In this document: positions 59,094 through 64,000 of the stretch, piece after piece | How the letters are laid out: each line of letters begins with the position of its first letter | Numbering within the stretch: position 1 is the stretch's first letter | From: Archegozetes longisetosus | Lineage: Eukaryota; Arthropoda; Arachnida; Sarcoptiformes; Trhypochthoniidae | NCBI GenBank assembly: GCA_018873245.2 | Contig: JAEMBT020000007.1 | Coordinates: forward strand, 3,961,129-4,025,128 | Direction of reading: 5' to 3' | DNA length: 64,000 nucleotides | The notes under the pieces: generated by a model | The model's input: the letters and a program-made list of their open reading frames with translations, nothing else | Database searches by the model: none | What the model was told of the DNA's origin: nothing | Position numbers and translations under genes: made by a program

Positions 59094-62000
59094 TAAGAGA
59101 TACAATAAAACATAAAAACTATTTGCTATCGTAAAACGTTGACATGAATCTTATCTGTATTTGAGGCTTGCAATTATGTTCTATTATAAGAGATTGATTG
59201 GCAGCTTCACGGAAAAAGAGCTGTCCTTATGTGACATTTTATGAAGAAAGACTAAATGCGTATGTTTAGGGAATTCTAGCATTAAATTGCTTGATAAAAC
59301 AATAGATTCCTTCACAACAACACAATTATTATTCAATCAACGTCGAAACAATTGCGTTATCATTGCACAAGACTTGAGATGATCTAAGACGCGAAACGTT
59401 AGTAAAAAATCCTAAATCATACGATCAGAAATGCGTAGATTTAAAGCTGAAATGAGAATATTTATAACTTTTTATGGACTTTATTTAGTCCAAAACCATC
59501 TTTTAATCAGTCTTAACATGCTTAACCAGATGTATTTTTACACAAAAACTCGTAAACTTTTCTTTTTTATATCGAAAGATGTAATAAGAAAAAAGTTATT
59601 AATTAAAACAAGAAGTCTTTCAAAGAAATGAATAGCTAAAACCTAGTGTTTCCGTAAATATATTTAAGTTAATGATCTACTTTGTGATGAGTTTAACATG
59701 GTATATCTTAATTTTATATGTTATCTAAGCATAGGATTATACTACAAGTTAATCGCTTGGAAAAACTATAACTGAAACAGTATTACCGGCCATAGTAACG
59801 ACGATATTCTCTATTATTAAATTTTCATATATTCTCACAATTGGAATGTTGTCGCAATTTTCATGAATATTATAGAGAAAAGTTTTAGAGAACTTTCAAG
59901 GCTTCATGTTTAGAAAGAATAACAATTAAAGAGAAAGACAAATTGAAAGAGGAACGTCTTTGATACAAATTAAACTTAATATTACATTTCGAGCCAGTTG
60001 TTTGTATGCATTATTTGATATATAATTTAGTATTAATGTTTATTCAAATTTTCTCAGCATTTAGAGTGTACGAGATACTTTTAACGTCACTAATGCTTGT
60101 ATTAACATAATAAATACTCTCATTGTTTTTGAATTTGGCTTCTGTATTAAGTTTTATCTGTTATTACGACGCCTTTGAACGTTTGCAATTAAATTTAAAT
60201 GACATATTAATGAAGATTATATGTATTTACTATTATTATAGCTTAATATTTTATTATTTATTTCTAATGTTCATTTCTTCTCAATAAGAGCTATTATTCC
60301 CTGAATGTTTAATTTAGTTAAAAATTTATCTCAAATAGCGTTTCAACTCACTTAAAATTTATTTTTTGTTTAATATTTTTCTCGAAACTTTCCTCAGCTT
60401 AATATAAATTTAAATCATATTAAATTAGAAAACTTGTTTGTAAGAATGAGTAATCGCATACTATTGTTGAATTATTTTGAACTTTTGATCAAACTCTAGA
60501 ATTATTTGATGGACCTCCCTCTTTCATCTTAATCGTTGGATGTTAGATTCCTTGTGTCACTTTTCATGGTTCTTGTGGTCATATAATTTGTCCTATTGTT
60601 TAAAAAATGTACTAATGGCTCACTATAATATAATTAATAGTTTCTTGTTTATAAAGATAGAAAATGTGCCAAAAATATGACACTCATTTAGAGAAGATGA
60701 CTGTTTAATGCAATTAAGAACTAAATACAAAAAGTTTCTAAGTAGGATAGACAGTTGAGTAATAATTTACAGAAGCACTAAGCAATCGAAATATTACTAC
60801 TGGTTAAAATTCCAAAATTCTTAGTTTATCAGTTTGTCATCTTAGAGATTTGCAATCAAAACGCAAGGCTTTGTGCATATATTACTATTTCAGTTCAAAA
60901 TTACATGGAGTCTGGAGAGAATTTCTATTGTTATCATAGAAAGAGTTGCTTTGCAATATTTGTTTTGCGTCAAATTGTCTAAATATTTGCGATAACGATG
61001 CCATGCGTTGCAAGCATGATACTTATTCTGATTAAAATATTACTATCGAGGAGTCCAAGACATGTCTTTAATGTCTACGTGCGAGAATTTGAGCCAAGAA
61101 TTTTTGATATCGAAGAAAGGATAGTACTGAATAGATTGCAATTCAATGTTTTAATTACAATGAGAAGTCTGATATAAATGTTTTTTACTAACGATCTAAA
61201 GAGTTAATAATTTGATGGTCACGTCGACTTAAAGAATACAATCATAGATATCTTAAAGCAGTAACGATTACGAAATTATTTGTTGATCTTAGACTTGAGA
61301 TGTTGAAACTATTTGCACCCTACTGATTGTTAAGAACCCGCAATATTGCATATTCGTTATAAGTCTTATCTAATATTTATGACTGACTCATCTGATTACT
61401 GCGTCTCTTTGGTTATTGATAGGCATATATTAAGTTTAGTTTTAATGTTTTAAAACAAATATTAGTTTTCACTAATGAAAATTCACCCATTTTTAAACTG
61501 TTTAAAATTTTCTGCTAGTACTGAAAGTCGATTCATGTTTAATAGATTTAAAGCCCAAATGCATAAAAATCAGTTTTTGATAAATGATGAACAAAATAGC
61601 TTAACTCTTATATTAAAACTAGTATTCAAATTGAAAACCTCATAAGTATTGCATACAGAATCTCTAGCTGACTTGAAAATCTGTAATTCAAACTTTGACA
61701 CTTTTTTGAGGTCTAATGAGATAGTTTGAGCTAAGGCTTGAGCTTGGGTTCAAACGATTAGAAATTTAAATGGATTATCTAATTTGTATATGATTAATAA
61801 TAAACGTTGTAGACATACCTTTGGCACATGAGTGCCATCAAAACAGTTCGATTATCAAATAAATAACCATTGATATTTGAGCCAAAGCTCAAGGAGAAGT
61901 TCAAAGAAAAAGCCCTTCATTATTCAGTTTGTATCAATGCATGATTCACGTTATCAAAACTAGAACAACTAATTCCTTTTCGATAATAAGGATGAGAGAT

Positions 62001-64000
62001 ATTGAATTGACAAATTTGATCGCTTGCTCTGATCGAAAATTACCAAGATTTTCTCAATAGACTTCAGACTTTTATGACATAATTCAGAGTCCGAACTGAA
62101 ACTTCGATAAAAAATTGCATAAAAGCTTCATAACTGTTCGAATTGATTTAGAAAATGAGCGACAAGCGTCGAAATGATCATCTCATTGGTTGTGTCACTA
62201 CTTGTTGTTTAGTGCTCATCTCTTACTAGTGCTAGTTGTTTAGTACTCTCTCTTATTTTGAGTTTACCTTAATTACACAGTAATAAAAAGAAATGATATT
62301 TGCTTAAACTGAATTCTGTTTGGTTAAGTGGTGAAAGGTTTCTATTGATAGCAGTTGAATATTTGGTAAGAAAACAAAATTGATTACAAACTGTATCCCA
62401 CTTGGGTCGATAAACTAAGGTTTGTTAAAATTTGAAAATATTTTTATTAATTTACAATAAGTTAATTTATGCAAAAGGAAACAGGTACTAACTTTTGACA
62501 CATTTACAAAAAGCGAAAGTTAATGAATAGTGAAAAGTTTGTGCGAAAACTTTTTACAGTTGTATTGCAAACAATAACACATTATTTTGTTTACTCATAA
62601 TTTAATAAATTAAGCACTATATTCTTTTGTTTTGCTTTCATACCACTGTTAAATGTATAGTCCAATTATAAATAATTGCAATAAACATTTGAAAAGCTTT
62701 TCGTTCAATAGAAACATGAATTCCACTTTTAATTATATTATCGAACCATTTTGTTGGATAGCTTTCCACAAGTACTCAAACCATATTATTTTACAGAAAA
62801 CTTGTTAAAAAGTTTTAATTAGGTTTATTACAAATTTCAAATTTGTTCTAAATGGTGAAGAAATTATTTTTATTTACTTTACGGCAAATTTTCATACATG
62901 ACAATGAATTAGAGTTTGTGAAAAAAAACAATTTCAGTGGCACTTACATACTTAATATTTTCTAAAACTACTAATAAAACTAATAAAACTTTATTCTTTG
63001 AAAATCATGGGATAAGCCGGTTATAATTGATCCTTAGATATCAAGTATATCTTTGAGCCAATAACGGGGAATATTTCTGAAGTAGTGTGAAATTTGGAGA
63101 AAGTAAGAAAAAAGTTAGGTATAAGACAAAAGCAGCTTTCTTTATATTTATACTTAATTTATGACTACCGTATCGCGTGCTCTCAACCAATATTTTATGA
63201 TGAATGACTTTAGAGAGTTAGGTAATTCCCATGAAGGTGTGACCTTCACTAAAATTGCCCTTTGAACTAAATTATATTCATGCTCGATAAGAGCAAAATA
63301 ACTATTTTATCCCTTCTTATTGATCTTAATTTAACTACTTTCAGATTTCTATTGTCCCGTTTGTTTGTTCTGCTAGCCAAAACTTTTTTCATAGAAAAAT
63401 ATTTATTAAAGCAAAGGGTCTATTCAAAAACGACCACTCATTGAAAAATTTTTCTCAAACTTAAAATTTATTCTCTTTGTTGGTTTGAAACTTAAATTGA
63501 ATTTATTAAAAATCAAACTGTAGTCAAGTTTCTCTTCGTGATTAAAGGATTAATATTCATATAGCCTTAAGAAAACTTTTGCTAAAGTTTTTTCTAACTA
63601 TGAATAGAAATTAAATGTAAATTTTAGATTTGCTTAATTTTTTGAGATAAATATTGGTCCAGAAGTTGTATTTTAATAAATAGGTCACTGAATGCAAGAC
63701 ATCGTAATCTTTAAACAAGACATGGATACATATTTTAGTTAATAAACATATATTTTAAGGCCAAAGATCAATCGAAATCGAAAATAAGTGAAAGTAAACA
63801 TATGCTAATGTGAACTTCAAATTACTCAGAGATGAATAATTGGCTCAGGCAGATTATAATTATAAAATTACTCTTCGAAACAATCCGTTTGATGGATTAG
63901 TTGAACAATCTATTTAATAGATGTTTTGCAATAACTTTCCATTTGAACAATTATTAGTAATCTTTAGTTAAGAATATTTATTATAAGCGACACAGCCATG
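59094..64000. other. Gene-free AT-rich DNA to the window end
   Basis: No gene, RNA gene or complete mobile element recognised on either strand. Weak AGCT-type words (near 61728-61750 and 61884-61900) and a two-fold imperfect repeat near 62200-62258 (TTGTTTAGTGCTCATCTCTT and TTGTTTAGTACTCTCTCTTA) are the only structures noted. Confidence 0.45.

Overview
The window is nuclear DNA of a small-genome animal, most likely an arthropod. My best guess is an acariform mite, which is inference only. The genes are metazoan and split by spliceosomal introns, many only 59-80 bp long. The DNA is very AT-rich between genes and carries Tc1/mariner and hAT DNA transposons. I assembled exons by hand from GT/AG boundaries. 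Six of the multi-exon models add up to a whole number of codons from ATG to stop; the Rieske gene does not.

Left part (1-10 kb): a dead Tc1-like transposon (about 574-2117), the mitochondrial Rieske iron-sulfur protein gene (-), a repeat that ends in a tRNA-like unit, prefoldin subunit 4 (+), and a tandem family of small four-helix membrane proteins. Two family copies are intact and two are visibly decaying.

Middle (10-42.5 kb): the gene-rich part. It holds G protein alpha-o (+, six exons, 7.3 kb), an unrecognised intronless 189-residue gene (+), and a 689-residue tail-anchored protein with RRSPSP-type repeats (-). Ribosomal protein L13 (-), ZC3H18 (-) and ATG5 (+) follow; the last two lie head to head across about 600 bp. 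A YTHDF-type m6A reader (-) and a short Ajuba/LIMD1-type LIM protein (+) complete it. Three of these (L13, ZC3H18, YTHDF) belong to RNA handling and translation, but apart from the ZC3H18/ATG5 pair I see no shared regulation. A second copy of the tRNA-tailed repeat lies at 40.5-40.9 kb.

Right part (42.5-64 kb): no host gene that I can support. It is a graveyard of mobile DNA. It contains a pair of ~500 bp direct repeats, a 579 bp hAT element with a perfect 8 bp target duplication, and long inverted repeats around a ~7 kb nested cluster. Inside the cluster are Tc1 and mariner remnants and a SWIM-type zinc-finger fragment. A foldback repeat lies at 58.2-58.9 kb. Two transposase remnants have lost the first catalytic Asp to Asn. 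Nothing is recognisable from about 59.1 kb to the end.

The observations most worth a second look are the tRNA-tailed repeat pair, the hAT insertion with its unfilled paralogous site in the same window, the decaying four-helix protein cluster, and the tail-anchored RRSPSP protein.
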